Shown: positions 1-11,484 of the stretch, one piece after another
How the letters are laid out: every line of letters starts with the position of its first letter
Numbering within the stretch: the stretch's first letter is position 1
DNA from: Pseudooceanicola nanhaiensis DSM 18065
GTDB lineage: Bacteria; Pseudomonadota; Alphaproteobacteria; Rhodobacterales; Rhodobacteraceae
DNA: 64,000 nucleotides
NCBI RefSeq assembly: GCF_000688295.1
Contig: NZ_JHZF01000013.1
Location: 1,360,422 to 1,424,421 of the forward strand
Reading direction: 5' to 3'
The notes under the pieces: generated by a model
The model's input: the letters and a program-made list of their open reading frames with translations, nothing else
Told to the model about the DNA's origin: nothing
Database searches by the model: none
Position numbers and translations under genes: made by a program

Positions 1-14
1 AGATCGCGCTCTGA
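1..14 (+). CDS. 3' end of the gene upstream of sdhA (probably sdhD), partial
   Basis: A TGA at 12-14 can close a reading frame ending Ile-Ala-Leu, ten bases before the sdhA start. In this family sdhC and sdhD normally precede sdhA, so this is probably the last codons of the cytochrome b556 anchor subunit. Only the position and the stop codon support this; too little sequence is present to identify the protein. Confidence 0.35.
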
Positions 15-24
15 GGGAAAGACA

Positions 25-1830
25 ATGGCCGCATACGAATACGAGACGCATGATTATGACGTCGTGGTGGTGGGCGCCGGCGGTGCCGGGCTGCGCGCGA
101 CGCTGGGCATGGCGGAGCAGGGGCTGCGCACGGCCTGCGTGACGAAGGTCTTCCCGACCCGCTCGCACACCGTGGCGGCGCAGGGCGGCATCGCCGCCTC
201 GCTGTCGAACATGGGTCCCGACCACTGGCAGTGGCACATGTACGACACCGTGAAGGGTTCGGACTGGCTGGGCGACACCGACGCGATGGAATACCTCGCC
301 CGGGAAGCGCCCAAGGCGGTCTACGAGCTCGAGCATTACGGCGTGCCGTTCTCGCGGACGGAAGAGGGCAAGATCTACCAGCGGCCCTTCGGCGGCCATA
401 CCACCGAATTCGGCGAAGGCCCCGCGGTGCAGCGCACCTGCGCCGCCGCCGACCGGACCGGCCACGCGATCCTGCACACGCTCTACGGCCAGTCGCTGAA
501 GCAGAAGGCCGAGTTCTACGTCGAATATTTCGCCATCGACCTGATCATGTCCGAGGACGGCGTCTGCCAGGGCGTGGTCTGCTGGAAACTCGACGACGGC
601 ACCTTCCACGTCTTCAACGCGAAGATGGTCGTGCTGGCCACCGGCGGCTACGGCCGGGCGTATTTCTCGGCCACCTCGGCGCATACCTGCACCGGCGACG
701 GCGGCGGGATGGTGGCGCGCGCGGGCCTCGCGCTGCAGGACATGGAATTCGTGCAGTTCCACCCGACCGGCATCTACGGCTCGGGCTGCCTGATCACGGA
801 AGGCGCGCGCGGCGAGGGCGGCTACCTGACGAACTCCGAGGGCGAGCGGTTCATGGAGCGCTATGCGCCCCAGTACAAGGACCTCGCGCCGCGTGACTAT
901 GTCTCGCGCTCGATGACCATGGAGATCCGCGAAGGCCGCGGCGTGGGTGAGCGGAAGGACCACATCTTCCTCAACCTCAACCACCTGCCCGCCGAGGCGC
1001 TGCACGAGCGGCTGCCGGGGATCTCCGAATCCGCGAAGATCTTCGCCGGTGTCGACGTCACGAAGGAGCCGATCCCGGTCCTGCCGACCGTGCACTACAA
1101 CATGGGCGGCATCCCGACGAACTACTGGGGCGAGGTGATCAACCCGACCGCCGAGAACCCGAACGCCATCGTGCCGGGCCTGATGGCCGTGGGCGAGGCG
1201 GGCTGCGCGAGCGTTCACGGGGCGAACCGCCTCGGGTCGAACTCGCTGATCGACCTCGTGGTCTTCGGCCGCGCCGCCGCGATCCGCGCGGGCAAGGTCG
1301 TGGACCCCGAGACCAAGAACCCCGAGCTCAACCAGGCCTCGGTGGACAAGGCCTTCGACCGGTTCGACGGGCTGCGCAACGCGAACGGAGGCACGCCGAC
1401 CGCGGATCTGCGGCTCGAGATGCAGCACACGATGCAGTCGGACGCGGCCGTCTTCCGGGAAGCCAAGACGCTGGAAGAGGGTGTCGAGAAGATGACCGCC
1501 ATCGCGGCCAAGCTGGGCGATCTGAAGGTCACCGACCGCAGCCTCGTCTGGAACTCGGACCTGATGGAGACGCTCGAGCTCACCAACCTGATGCCGAACG
1601 CGCTGGCCACGATCTACGGCGCAGAGGCCCGGAAGGAGAGCCGCGGGGCGCATGCCCACGAGGACTTCCCCGACCGCGACGACGAGAACTGGCGCGTCCA
1701 CACGATCAGCCGCGTCGAGGGCAACAGCGTGGAGCTCAGCTACCGCGACGTGATCACCGATCCGCTGACCACCGAGAGCGAGGGCGGCATCGCCCTGAAG
1801 CGGATCGCGCCGAAGGCGCGGACCTTCTGA
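25..1830 (+). CDS. sdhA: Succinate dehydrogenase flavoprotein subunit SdhA
   Basis: Catalytic subunit of complex II, which oxidises succinate to fumarate in the TCA cycle on the cytoplasmic face of the inner membrane. Residues 13-28 hold the FAD-binding Rossmann motif ([13 protein letters not shown]). His48 in [11 protein letters not shown] is the expected site of covalent FAD attachment. The active-site segments [10 protein letters not shown] and TEGARGEGG follow, and the C-terminal flavoprotein domain is complete. At 601 residues it is full length. The ATG follows a GAGGGAAAG ribosome-binding site. sdhB is not the next gene: a glycosyltransferase gene begins 7 bases after the stop. Confidence 0.98.
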   Translation: MAAYEYETHDYDVVVVGAGGAGLRATLGMAEQGLRTACVTKVFPTRSHTVAAQGGIAASLSNMGPDHWQWHMYDTVKGSDWLGDTDAMEYLAREAPKAVYELEHYGVPFSRTEEGKIYQRPFGGHTTEFGEGPAVQRTCAAADRTGHAILHTLYGQSLKQKAEFYVEYFAIDLIMSEDGVCQGVVCWKLDDGTFHVFNAKMVVLATGGYGRAYFSATSAHTCTGDGGGMVARAGLALQDMEFVQFHPTGIYGSGCLITEGARGEGGYLTNSEGERFMERYAPQYKDLAPRDYVSRSMTMEIREGRGVGERKDHIFLNLNHLPAEALHERLPGISESAKIFAGVDVTKEPIPVLPTVHYNMGGIPTNYWGEVINPTAENPNAIVPGLMAVGEAGCASVHGANRLGSNSLIDLVVFGRAAAIRAGKVVDPETKNPELNQASVDKAFDRFDGLRNANGGTPTADLRLEMQHTMQSDAAVFREAKTLEEGVEKMTAIAAKLGDLKVTDRSLVWNSDLMETLELTNLMPNALATIYGAEARKESRGAHAHEDFPDRDDENWRVHTISRVEGNSVELSYRDVITDPLTTESEGGIALKRIAPKARTF

Positions 1831-1837
1831 GGATGAG

Positions 1838-2998
1838 ATGAGTGCGATTCCGCAGCCCACTGCATTTCGGCACAGTCCCGTTTCGATGGCTCCGGTGAGC
1901 TCCGCAGCGGAACGGGCAGATGAGCAGGGGCAGCGGAACGCGCCGCGCTTCCGGCTGAGGGTTTATCCAACCGTCAGCCGGAACCCTTATCTCGGCTTGC
2001 TCTACGGCGCCTTCGAAGGTGCCGAGGTCGAGATGCTGGAACGCGTGCGGCTGATGCGCCGCTTCGGCTTCATGGGCCGCGCCGACGTGCTGCACTTCCA
2101 CTGGGAAGACGGAAGCTTCTGGGGCGTCAAATCGCCCTGGACCGTGCGGCACCGGCTGAAGATCGTCCTGCGGATGCTGAACCGGCATCGGGCGTTTGGG
2201 GGCAAGATCGTCTGGACGGTCCACAACGAAGCTCCGCACCGCCCAGGCGAGGACCACGAGGGGTTTCGTGCGCTGCGCGCCTGGCTTGTCGCGCATGCCG
2301 ACATGGTGCATGTCCATTCCGAAGCAGCGGCGCGCATGCTGATCGAGACATGGAAGGCCGATGCGGCCAAAATCGAAGTCATCGCGCACCCGAGCTATCT
2401 GGGTGTCTACCCGCAGACTCCAGGCTCTCCGCCCGCGAAGGTGGCGGGCAAGGCGGCATTTCTCTTCTTCGGCGTTTACAGCGCCTACAAGGGCGGCGAC
2501 GCGCTCCGCCGCGTCTTTGCGGCTCCGGGCGCGGAGGGCTTTGTCCAAAGCCTGACCGTCGCCGGGGCGACGCCTGACGACGAGGCGGTCCGCCTTCGGG
2601 ACGCCTTCGCTGGGGCGATGATGCCCGTGCACCTCAGGCTCGATCGTGTGCCCGACGAGGATGTGCCGGGGCTTTTCCGGGGGGCCCATGCCTGCGTGCT
2701 GCCCTACCGGCGGACAATGACGTCGGGTGTTGCGAACCTGGCTTTGACCTACGGTGTGCCGGTGGTGGCGCCCGATATGGGGGGCATCGCCGAGGGGCTG
2801 CCGGAGAGCGCGCGCGCGCTGCTCTACAATCCGGACGATCCGAATGGCCTCGCCCGGGCCGCCGAACGCGCGGCCGCGCTCGATCAGACCGACTGGAGCC
2901 GCATTTCGGCCGAGTGTCGTGCGCTGGCCGCTGACCGCGCTCCGTTCAGGCAATCGCAGAGGCTGCTTGCAGCAATGATGCGCCGGGGGATAGTGTGA
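1838..2998 (+). CDS. Glycosyltransferase, GT-B fold (family 4-like), between sdhA and sdhB
   Basis: Predicted soluble glycosyltransferase of 386 residues. The N-terminal half has alternating hydrophobic strands ([26 protein letters not shown]), as in the acceptor domain of GT-B enzymes. The C-terminal half has the nucleotide-sugar segment [17 protein letters not shown] followed by GGIAEGLP, where family 4 enzymes recognise the donor. No signal peptide is visible. The start lies 7 bases after sdhA, so it is probably cotranscribed with the sdh genes, although it has no obvious part in respiration. Donor and acceptor sugars cannot be inferred; an envelope or exopolysaccharide mannosyl- or glucosyltransferase is plausible. 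Confidence 0.8.
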   Translation: MSAIPQPTAFRHSPVSMAPVSSAAERADEQGQRNAPRFRLRVYPTVSRNPYLGLLYGAFEGAEVEMLERVRLMRRFGFMGRADVLHFHWEDGSFWGVKSPWTVRHRLKIVLRMLNRHRAFGGKIVWTVHNEAPHRPGEDHEGFRALRAWLVAHADMVHVHSEAAARMLIETWKADAAKIEVIAHPSYLGVYPQTPGSPPAKVAGKAAFLFFGVYSAYKGGDALRRVFAAPGAEGFVQSLTVAGATPDDEAVRLRDAFAGAMMPVHLRLDRVPDEDVPGLFRGAHACVLPYRRTMTSGVANLALTYGVPVVAPDMGGIAEGLPESARALLYNPDDPNGLARAAERAAALDQTDWSRISAECRALAADRAPFRQSQRLLAAMMRRGIV

Positions 2999-3110
2999 TG
3001 GTACGTCCCCGCAACAGGATTTCCTGCCGCCCCGCGCGCTTCGCGCGGCCGCCGGCCAGCCAAAGAGGTGTCGGTGCGGCCACGCTCCGCCCCTGCCAAA
3101 GGAGACAGAC

Positions 3111-3890
3111 ATGGTTCAACTGACGCTACCCAAGAACTCCAAGATCCGCACCGGCAAGACCTGGCCGAAGCCCGAGGGCGCGACCAATGTGCGGGCGTTC
3201 CACATCTATCGCTGGAACCCGGACGACGGCGAGAACCCCCGTGTCGACACCTATCACCTCGACATGGACAAGTGCGGGCCGATGGTCCTGGACGCGCTGA
3301 TCAAGATCAAGAACGAGGTCGATCCGACGCTCACCTTCCGGCGCTCCTGCCGCGAGGGGATCTGCGGCTCCTGCGCGATGAACATCGACGGGATCAACAC
3401 GCTGGCCTGCATCTACGGGCTGGACGAGATCAAGGGCGACGTGAAGATCTACCCGCTCCCGCACATGTCGGTGGTGAAGGACCTGATCCCCGACCTCACG
3501 CATTTCTACGCCCAGCACGCCTCGATCATGCCCTGGCTCGAGACCAAGACGAACCGTCCCGCGAAGGAATGGCGGCAGTCGATCGAGGACCGCAAGAAGC
3601 TCGACGGGCTCTATGAATGCGTGATGTGCGCGTCGTGCTCGACGGCCTGCCCGTCGTACTGGTGGAACTCCGACCGCTACCTCGGGCCGGCGGCGCTGCT
3701 GCATGCCTATCGCTGGATCGTTGATTCCCGCGACGAGGCGACGGGCGAGCGTCTGGACGACCTCGAGGATCCGTTCAAGCTCTACCGCTGCCACACGATC
3801 ATGAACTGCGCGAAGACCTGCCCCAAGGGTCTGAACCCGGCCAAGGCCATCGCGGAGATCAAGAAGATGATGGTCGAACGGACGGTCTGA
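3111..3890 (+). CDS. sdhB: Succinate dehydrogenase iron-sulfur subunit SdhB
   Basis: Electron-transfer subunit of complex II, passing electrons from the SdhA flavin to ubiquinone through three Fe-S clusters. The ligand sets are all visible: Cys80/85/88/100 for [2Fe-2S] (CREGICGSC...C), Cys170/173/176 for [4Fe-4S] ([12 protein letters not shown]) and Cys227/233/237 for [3Fe-4S]. At 259 residues it is full length. The ATG follows AAAGGAGA. It sits 112 bases after the intervening glycosyltransferase gene, and a hairpin terminator follows at 3932-3954. Confidence 0.98.
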   Translation: MVQLTLPKNSKIRTGKTWPKPEGATNVRAFHIYRWNPDDGENPRVDTYHLDMDKCGPMVLDALIKIKNEVDPTLTFRRSCREGICGSCAMNIDGINTLACIYGLDEIKGDVKIYPLPHMSVVKDLIPDLTHFYAQHASIMPWLETKTNRPAKEWRQSIEDRKKLDGLYECVMCASCSTACPSYWWNSDRYLGPAALLHAYRWIVDSRDEATGERLDDLEDPFKLYRCHTIMNCAKTCPKGLNPAKAIAEIKKMMVERTV

Positions 3891-4282
3891 TCGGGCGCCA
3901 TGAAACCTTCGCCCGGCTTGAGCCCGGCTGGAACGCCCGCCACATGCGGGCGTTTCGCGTTTCCGGAACCGACCGTTTCGCCCATGCCCCGATCCGGCCT
4001 TGCCGGATCGGATCGCGCCGGCCCCCCGGGCCGGGCACGATTGGGAGGTGTCTACCCACGCTCGCGCGATCGGGGCTTTTGCAAGATGACATCGCCACGT
4101 CCGACACCGCCCTCGGGGTCGGACGCGATCCGGTGGTGCATGCGACAGCCGACGCGCCCGTGACGCTGCGTCCCTTGCGCTCACTTCATGCCGCACTTGC
4201 AGCATCGGGGGGTGCGCCCGCCAGCCCCAAGGTCCATATCACCCCCGAGGGAGGAGCCGGATGATAGGACGAGGCACCCGAG
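3891..4282. other. Gene-free stretch downstream of sdhB
   Basis: 392 bases without a convincing coding sequence. Apart from the terminator hairpin at 3932-3954 I see only GC-rich sequence and no clear promoter; a promoter for the two small genes that follow would be expected here. Confidence 0.5.
3932..3954 (+). terminator. Hairpin terminator after sdhB
   Basis: A perfect 9-bp stem, AACGCCCGC / GCGGGCGTT, with loop CACAT lies 42 bases after the sdhB stop. It is followed by TCGCGTTT rather than a clean T run. Position and stability suggest the end of the sdh transcript. Confidence 0.6.
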
Positions 4283-4438
4283 ATGACACAGCAATCCCAG
4301 ACCAAGGCCGCCGCGGCGCTGAAGGCGCTCGAAGAGGCATGGGCCTATTACACCCCGCTCCCGTCGCTGGTTTCGACGACGCAACAGCCCGCGGCCCCGG
4401 TCTACGCGCCCTACACCCAGGACGAGCGCGCGGCCTGA
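4283..4438 (+). CDS. Small conserved-looking protein, 51 aa
   Basis: Encodes MTQQSQTKAAAALKALEEAW followed by AYYTPLPSLVSTT and a proline/alanine-rich tail ending YTQDERAA. The start of helix AAAALKALEEAWAYYTP looks like a short amphipathic helix with an aromatic end. There is no signal peptide or membrane segment. I recall similar short proteins with an EAWAYYTP-like motif near sdh genes in Rhodobacteraceae, but I know no function. The upstream ribosome-binding site is weak (GAGGCACCCGAG). Confidence 0.6.
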   Translation: MTQQSQTKAAAALKALEEAWAYYTPLPSLVSTTQQPAAPVYAPYTQDERAA

Positions 4439-4451
4439 CGGCGGTGACCCG

Positions 4452-4643
4452 ATGATCTACATCATCGGCTTCGTCCTCGCGATCGTGCTGGTGGCGATCT
4501 ATGCCCGGCCGGACATGCGGGCCTGCCGCTGGCGGGCCGACAGGTCGCGCGACGCGGAGGGGCAGAGCTACTGGCGCTGCGCCGCCTGCGGGGCGGAGCG
4601 CTTCACCGAAGGCGACCCGCCGGACCTCTGCCTGAAGCCCTAG
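4452..4643 (+). CDS. Small membrane-anchored protein with CxxC motif, 63 aa
   Basis: An N-terminal hydrophobic segment (IIGFVLAIVLVAIYA, about residues 3-17) would anchor the protein. It is followed by a basic stretch and a soluble tail with Cys43 and Cys46 in YWRCAACG and a further Cys near the end (LCLKP). This could be half a zinc ribbon. It begins 13 bases after the preceding small gene, so the two probably share a transcript. Its stop codon overlaps that of the convergent pth gene. The function is unknown. Confidence 0.6.
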   Translation: MIYIIGFVLAIVLVAIYARPDMRACRWRADRSRDAEGQSYWRCAACGAERFTEGDPPDLCLKP

Positions 4644-5326
4644 CGGAACTTGTCCGCCAGCCGCTGCAGCGGCGAACGGGTGTCCTCGGCCGGGGAGGCG
4701 GGCGCCTCGGCCCGGGTCTCGGCCGCCTTGGCGGAGGGGCCCGACGTCGACGACCGCGGCGGTGCCGTCCGCAGCGCGACCGCGTTCATGAACTTCCCCG
4801 CATCTCCGGCGGCAAGGTCCGGCGCCCCGTCGGCCACGCCGCGCAGAACGTCGTCGAGCCAGTCCTGATCGGCCTTCGCGAAATCGCTCAGCACGTAGGG
4901 CGAGACCTTGTCCTTGTGCCCCGGATGCCCGATCCCGAGCCGTACCCGCTGGTAATCATGGGTGATGTGCTGGTGGATCGAGCGCAGGCCGTTGTGCCCC
5001 GCATGACCGCCCGCCTGCTTCACCCGGACCTTGCCGGGTGCGAGGTCGAGCTCGTCGTGAAAGACGGTCACGTCCTCGGGCTCCAGCTTGTAGAAGCGCA
5101 TCGCCTCGCCCACCGACTGGCCGGAGAGGTTCATGAAGGTCTGCGGCTTCAGCAGCAGGACCTTCTCCCCGCCCAGAACGCCTTCGGCGATCTCGGCCTG
5201 GAACTTGGCCTTCCACGGTCCGAACCCGTGGTCGGCGGCGATCCGGTCCAGCGCCATGAAGCCGATGTTGTGCCGGTTGCCCGCGTATTTGGCCCCGGGA
5301 TTGCCGAGACCGACGAAGATTTGCAT
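4640..5326 (-). CDS. pth: Peptidyl-tRNA hydrolase
   Basis: Cleaves peptidyl-tRNA released from stalled ribosomes so that the tRNA can be recycled. The start MQIFVGLGNPG is diagnostic. Asn9 and His19 match the substrate-binding Asn and catalytic His, and VFHDELDL carries the conserved Asp. The gene product is 228 residues, compared with about 190-195 for the core enzyme. The extra length is an Ala/Pro/Ser-rich C-terminal tail ending in a basic segment (LQRLADKFR), a common alphaproteobacterial extension. In this lineage pth usually lies near rplY; here they are 5 kb apart with other genes between. Confidence 0.97.
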   Translation of the reverse strand: MQIFVGLGNPGAKYAGNRHNIGFMALDRIAADHGFGPWKAKFQAEIAEGVLGGEKVLLLKPQTFMNLSGQSVGEAMRFYKLEPEDVTVFHDELDLAPGKVRVKQAGGHAGHNGLRSIHQHITHDYQRVRLGIGHPGHKDKVSPYVLSDFAKADQDWLDDVLRGVADGAPDLAAGDAGKFMNAVALRTAPPRSSTSGPSAKAAETRAEAPASPAEDTRSPLQRLADKFR

Positions 5327-5390
5327 CGGGATACCCCGTTTCCGCCCGAAGGCCCGTTCGGTTGAGGTCTAGTGCGGGGCGCCCCTGCAA

Positions 5391-6284
5391 TCAACCCGCG
5401 AGCCGGCCCCGCGCGCGCTGCGCCTTCACCCGTTCGCGCCAGAGCGTGAAGAGCCCGGCGGTGACGATCATCCCCGCGCCGATGGCGACGTTGAGGCGGA
5501 TCGTCTCTCCGAAGATCAGGATGCCGATGCAGGCCGCGAAGGGGAGCTGGAGGAAGGCGAAGGGCTGGACCGAGGCGGCCTCGGCCACCTCGTAGGCGCG
5601 GATCAGCAGGTAATGCCCGAGCGCGCCGGTCAGGCAGAGCGTGCCCATCCAGAACCAGTCCGGCCGGGCCATCGGCTCCCAATGGGTGATGCCGACGGCG
5701 GTCATGACGATGGCGCCGGTGACGCCGGTCCAGAAGAAGGAGGTGGCCGAGCTGTCCCGCCGGGCCACATAGCGCGTCAGCAGCCCGTAGAGCGCGAAGA
5801 GCAATGCCGCGATCAGCGGGACGATGGCGGCCGGGGCGAAGACGCCCAGGCCCGGCTGCAGGATGACCAGCACGCCGACGAAGCCGACCGCGATCGCAGC
5901 CCAGCGTCGCCAGCCCACGCTCTCGCCCAGCACCGGGCCCGAGAGCGCGGCGATCAGCAGCGGGTAGCAGGTGAAGACCGCGTGGCTCTCGACCAGGCCC
6001 AGCAGGGTGAAGGCCAGGACCATGACGCAGATCTCGATCGCCAGCAGCGCCCCGCGGAAGGCCTGCACCGGCCATTGCGTCGTCGCCGCCGCGGCCCGGA
6101 CGCCGCCCGCCTTGCGCGCGGCGATGGCAATCACGAAGAGGCCGAAGAACCAGTAGCGGATCATCACCACCATGAGCACGTTGTATTCGTCGGCGAGGTG
6201 GCGCGAGATGCCGTCCTGCACGGCGAAGACGAAGGTGGTTGCGATCATCAGCAGGATGCCGAGCCGCGTGTTCTGTTCCGTCAT
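5391..6284 (-). CDS. EamA/DMT-family transporter
   Basis: Integral membrane protein of 297 residues made of two EamA repeats, each of five predicted helices (for example ILLMIATTFVFAV and GFVGVLVILQPGLG). Proteins of the drug/metabolite superfamily export or import amino acids, nucleotides or other small metabolites; the substrate cannot be read from sequence. The chosen ATG (MTEQNTRLG) overlaps the stop of the upstream mnmD gene in ATGA, which suggests translational coupling. In-frame sequence further upstream lies inside mnmD and is not part of this gene. Confidence 0.9.
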   Translation of the reverse strand: MTEQNTRLGILLMIATTFVFAVQDGISRHLADEYNVLMVVMIRYWFFGLFVIAIAARKAGGVRAAAATTQWPVQAFRGALLAIEICVMVLAFTLLGLVESHAVFTCYPLLIAALSGPVLGESVGWRRWAAIAVGFVGVLVILQPGLGVFAPAAIVPLIAALLFALYGLLTRYVARRDSSATSFFWTGVTGAIVMTAVGITHWEPMARPDWFWMGTLCLTGALGHYLLIRAYEVAEAASVQPFAFLQLPFAACIGILIFGETIRLNVAIGAGMIVTAGLFTLWRERVKAQRARGRLAG

Positions 6285-6958
6285 GGTCTCACTGCCGTGC
6301 TCATGTGCCTCTTGCGCCCGTATCCCGGAACGCGGCTGACCGCAAACCCCGCCGCCGCAAGCCCGCGCCTGACGAAACCGGCGGCGGTGTAGGTGGCGGC
6401 GGTGCCCCCCGGCGCGGTGTGGGCGAAGACCTGCGCCATCAGGCTCTCTTCCCAGAGCTCGGGGTTCTTTGCGGGCGAGAACCCGTCGAGGAACCACGCA
6501 TCCGCAAGACCGTCCCACGCGGCCAGCGTGCCGCGCGCGTCGCCTTCGACGAGGGTGAGGGAAACGCCCTCCGCCACCTCGACCGGCCCGGCGCCGAGGC
6601 GCGCGTGCACGGCCATCAGCGCCTCGGCCTCGGGCGCGAGTTCCGGAAAGGCGGTCAGGGCGCGGGCCGTGTCGGCGGCGGCCATGGGAAAGGCCTCGAA
6701 ACTGGTGAAGGACAGGCGGCCCGGCGCGCCCGCCTCGCGCCAGAGGCGCAGGGTGGCGAGGAAGTTCAGCCCGGTGCCGAAGCCCAGCTCGGCCACCCGG
6801 AAGCCGTCGCGGAAGCGCGCGGGCAGGCCGTTGCCGGCAAGGAAGACGTGGCGGGTTTCCGAGAGCCCGTTCTCGAGGCTGAAATAGGGGTCGTCGAAGC
6901 GCTCGGAGACCGGGACCTCGGCCTCCGTCCAGCTCAGCGCCGCCTGCTTTTCCTGCAT
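6281..6958 (-). CDS. mnmD: tRNA (mnm5s2U34) methyltransferase MnmD
   Basis: SAM-dependent methyltransferase that completes the 5-methylaminomethyl group on wobble uridine 34 of tRNAs. The SAM site is AELGFGTGLNFL (residues 56-67), and the family signature WFLDGFSPAKNPELW is intact. At 225 residues it corresponds to only the methyltransferase half of E. coli MnmC. The start at 6958 (MQEKQAALSW) fits known family N-termini better than a start 20 codons upstream. The partner oxidase gene is not fused but lies divergently 59 bases away. Confidence 0.92.
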   Translation of the reverse strand: MQEKQAALSWTEAEVPVSERFDDPYFSLENGLSETRHVFLAGNGLPARFRDGFRVAELGFGTGLNFLATLRLWREAGAPGRLSFTSFEAFPMAAADTARALTAFPELAPEAEALMAVHARLGAGPVEVAEGVSLTLVEGDARGTLAAWDGLADAWFLDGFSPAKNPELWEESLMAQVFAHTAPGGTAATYTAAGFVRRGLAAAGFAVSRVPGYGRKRHMSTAVRP

Positions 6959-7017
6959 CCCGTCCTGCCGTAGAGAGGGTCGAGGCCGGACAATGGCCGG
7001 GCAGCAGGGGAATGGCA

Positions 7018-8055
7018 ATGGGCGTGGACGTGACGATCCGGGGCGCGGGCATCTTCGGCCTCTCCATCGCCTGGGTGCTTTTGCGGAAGGGCGCGACGGT
7101 GCGCGTCGTCGATCCCCACGGACCGGGCGCGGGAAGCTCGGGCGGGATAGTGGGCGCCCTGGCGCCGCATGTGCCCGAGGCCTGGAACGCGAAGAAGGCC
7201 TTCCAGCTCGACAGCCTGCTCATGGCCGAGGCGTTCTGGACCGGGGTCGCCGCGACCGGCGGGAGCGATCCGGGCTACCTGCGGAGCGGCCGGTTGCAGC
7301 CCCTGGCCGATGCGCGCGCGGTGGAGCTGGCGCGCGAGAGGGCGGTCGGCGCGGCGGCGCTCTGGCAGGGCCGTGCCGTCTGGGAGGTGGTGGAGGCGGT
7401 CGATCCCGACTGGCATCCGCTCAGCCCGACCGGGCTCCATGTCCGCGACACCCTGACGGCCCGGCTTCATCCCGGGCAGGCCTGCGCGGCGCTCGTGGCC
7501 GCGATCTCGGCACGGGGCGGCACCGTCGTGGGTGAGGCCGGTGACGAGGGCGCGGTCATCCATGCCACGGGGGCTGCGGGTCTTCAGGTGCTCAACACCG
7601 CCTTCGGCCGGACGGTCGGCACCGGCGTGAAGGGACAGGCCGCGCTTCTCCGGCTCGACCGGCGGGCGGCGCCGCAGCTCTTCTGCGACGGGGTGCACGT
7701 GGTGCCGCATGGCGACGGGACGGTGGCCGTGGGATCGACCAGCGAACGCGACTTCGACGACCCGGCGCAGGTGGACGGCCAGCTCGACGCCGTGATCGCG
7801 AAGGCGCGGGCCGCAGTGCCCGCCCTGCGCGACGCCGAAGTGATCCGCCGTTGGGCCGGTGTCCGCCCGCGCGCCAGAAGCCGCGCGCCGCTGCTGGGGC
7901 CCTGGCCGGGCCGTCCGGGGCATTTCATCGCGAACGGCGGGTTCAAGATCGGTTTCGGCATGGCGCCCAAGGTGGCGCATGTGATGGCGGAGCTGGTGCT
8001 CGACGGCAAGGATGCGGTGCCGGAGGGCTTCCGGACCGACGAGGCCCTGGGCTGA
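7018..8055 (+). CDS. FAD-dependent oxidoreductase, MnmC oxidase-domain-like
   Basis: DadA/MnmC-type flavoprotein with an N-terminal dinucleotide-binding motif (IRGAGIFGLS, Gly9-x-Gly11-x-x-Gly14) and the C-terminal GGFKIGFGMAPKVAH segment near the flavin, as expected for this fold. Its position next to mnmD, facing away, suggests that it performs the oxidase step of MnmC, turning cmnm5s2U into nm5s2U before MnmD methylates it. It could also be an amino-acid oxidase. The start at 7018 has AGGGG seven bases upstream; an ATG at 7012 lies too close to that site. Confidence 0.85.
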   Translation: MGVDVTIRGAGIFGLSIAWVLLRKGATVRVVDPHGPGAGSSGGIVGALAPHVPEAWNAKKAFQLDSLLMAEAFWTGVAATGGSDPGYLRSGRLQPLADARAVELARERAVGAAALWQGRAVWEVVEAVDPDWHPLSPTGLHVRDTLTARLHPGQACAALVAAISARGGTVVGEAGDEGAVIHATGAAGLQVLNTAFGRTVGTGVKGQAALLRLDRRAAPQLFCDGVHVVPHGDGTVAVGSTSERDFDDPAQVDGQLDAVIAKARAAVPALRDAEVIRRWAGVRPRARSRAPLLGPWPGRPGHFIANGGFKIGFGMAPKVAHVMAELVLDGKDAVPEGFRTDEALG

Positions 8056-8323
8056 GCGCCGCGATCCTCGGCAAAGGACGCGACGGCGCGGGGCCGATCC
8101 GGACGGAAGAACTGGACCCCTGCCGAGGTTTGTTGTTAGCAACCTTCTGCCGGGCGAGGAGGCCGGGCGAGGGAGGATTTCAACACATGGACGGCGCGAC
8201 GCAAGGGCGGGACCGACGGGGCAGAGGCTGCCCCGAGGGGCCGCCGCGCGTGTCCGGGCCGCCACGACCCGCCCCGCCGGGCCGGGAAACAGAGACCGCG
8301 GGACGGCCTCGCAAGGGAAGGAC

Positions 8324-9952
<1,629 letters not shown>

Positions 9953-10026
9953 GGGGCAGGGCGGGCGGGGCGGAGGCATCCGTCCCGCCGCCGCGGACCG
10001 GCCGGAGCCGGGACAGGAACGGAAAA

Positions 10027-10050
10027 GGGCGGCGCCCGGAAGCGCCGCCC
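10027..10050 (-). terminator. Intrinsic terminator of rplY
   Basis: A perfect 9-bp stem, GGGCGGCGC / GCGCCGCCC, with loop CCGGAA is followed on the minus strand by TTTTCC. It lies 26 bases past the rplY stop and also separates rplY from the convergent acyl-CoA ligase gene. Confidence 0.8.
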
Positions 10051-10075
10051 TGTCAGGATCGCGAGGGGAAGGGGA

Positions 10076-10738
10076 TCACTCCTCTTCGGATTCCTCGACC
10101 GTATCCACGTTCTGTTCGATGACCTCGGTGGTCGGTTCTTCCTCGTCCTCGTCATCCGAGGCGCGCAGACCCGACGGGGCCGAGATGTTCGCGATCACGA
10201 AGTCGCGGTCGATCGTCGGCTTGGCGCCTTCCGGCAGCTTGATCTGCGAGATCGTCAGCGTGTCGCCGATTTCCATGCCCGAGATGTCGGCCACGATCTG
10301 CTCGGGGATGTCGCCGGCGGTGACCACCAGCTCGACTTCCGGACGCACGACCGTCAGCACGCCGCCCTTGCGGAGGCCGGGGCATTTCTCTTCGCCTTCG
10401 AACTCGACATGGATGAAGAGGTTGATCTTCGTCGTGCGGCGCAGGCGCATGAGGTCGACGTGGGTCGGAAGGTCCTTGACCACGTCACGCTGGACGTCGC
10501 GGCAGATGACGCGGACGTCGTCGTGACCGTCGACCTTCAGGTTGAAGAGGGTCGATTTGAACCGGCCGGCCTTCAGCTTCTGCAGCAGGGCGTTGAAGGG
10601 CAGGTTGATCGGAAGCGGGTCGTTTTCACCACCGAAAACGATGCCAGGTACGAGGCCGTCACGACGAGCCTGACGAGCGGCGCCCTTGCCTGTCCCCGTC
10701 CGAACCTGGGCGTGAAGATCAGGAATTTCTCCAGCCAT
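10076..10738 (-). CDS. rplY: 50S ribosomal protein L25 (general stress protein Ctc type)
   Basis: Binds 5S rRNA in the large subunit. The protein has 220 residues, with an N-terminal L25 domain ([30 protein letters not shown]) and a C-terminal TL5/Ctc beta domain, and an acidic tail rich in Glu and Asp. The start [13 protein letters not shown] is preceded by GGAGATATACCC. An intrinsic terminator follows the stop. The sulfotransferase-like gene 116 bases upstream has the same orientation. The gap contains a hairpin (GCGGGCAT 10760-10767 / ATGCCCGC 10781-10788) that would lie in the rplY 5' leader. Confidence 0.96.
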   Translation of the reverse strand: MAGEIPDLHAQVRTGTGKGAARQARRDGLVPGIVFGGENDPLPINLPFNALLQKLKAGRFKSTLFNLKVDGHDDVRVICRDVQRDVVKDLPTHVDLMRLRRTTKINLFIHVEFEGEEKCPGLRKGGVLTVVRPEVELVVTAGDIPEQIVADISGMEIGDTLTISQIKLPEGAKPTIDRDFVIANISAPSGLRASDDEDEEEPTTEVIEQNVDTVEESEEE

Positions 10739-10854
10739 GGGTATATCTCCATTGGTTATGCGGGCATCCTCCAAGGCTGTATGCCCGCGTGAAGCCGCGC
10801 CTATAGCCGCAATGGGGGGCGGTGAAAAGGGGGAAGTTGCAGCGTCTGCCGCGC

Positions 10855-11484
10855 TCAGCGCGGGATGTCCGAGACGAGATGCCCGCCCGCCACCATCACC
10901 GCCTCGTAGAGCGCCCATTCCTCGGGCCGGGCCGCCACGAAGGCCGCCTCCATCTCGGGCGAGAGCGGTGCGTCCACCTCGGGCGAGACGTTCTTGCGGC
11001 CGGGGCGGACCTTTTCGCCCAGCCGGTCCTCGAGGAAGGCGTGGAAGACGTCCGGGCGTTCGTAGGCAAACAGGTGATCGACACGAAGCGCGCCCTCGGG
11101 CGAGGAGAGAAAGCCCCACTGGCTGCCGATCCGCGCGTGCTCGGGCGGGCTGGGCGATATGACGTCGGCGATGAAGTCGTCGAAGCTCATGCCCGAGAGG
11201 TCCATCGGCCCGCCCGCGACCTTGGGGCGCTTGCGGTAGCGGAACCAGCTGCGGACCTGCTCGAGCGGATCGCGGATCACCGCGACCCGCTCGGGGTCGA
11301 GGTCATGGGCGCCCTTGAGATAGGGGGCGAAGAACTTGTCGTATTTGCGCAAGGGCATGTGCTTGAGCGCGGTGTCCCGCGCCAGCACGATCTGGGCGTG
11401 CCGGCTGAGCGCCATGTGATAGGCGGTCGAGCCGGTCTTGGGCACGGCGAAGAGCGTGAAGTTGGCGCGGGTGAAAACGAGCAT
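10855..11484 (-). CDS. Sulfotransferase-like protein
   Basis: A 209-residue protein with the two signatures of PAPS-dependent sulfotransferases: a 5'-phosphosulfate-loop-like [12 protein letters not shown] near the N-terminus and a 3'-phosphate-binding-like [13 protein letters not shown] around residue 70. It is short for a sulfotransferase and has no signal peptide. Close relatives in Rhodobacteraceae are, as I recall, often labelled gamma-glutamyl kinase, which the motifs do not support. The acceptor is unknown. It is alone on the minus strand, with 116 bases before rplY. Confidence 0.75.
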   Translation of the reverse strand: MLVFTRANFTLFAVPKTGSTAYHMALSRHAQIVLARDTALKHMPLRKYDKFFAPYLKGAHDLDPERVAVIRDPLEQVRSWFRYRKRPKVAGGPMDLSGMSFDDFIADVISPSPPEHARIGSQWGFLSSPEGALRVDHLFAYERPDVFHAFLEDRLGEKVRPGRKNVSPEVDAPLSPEMEAAFVAARPEEWALYEAVMVAGGHLVSDIPR

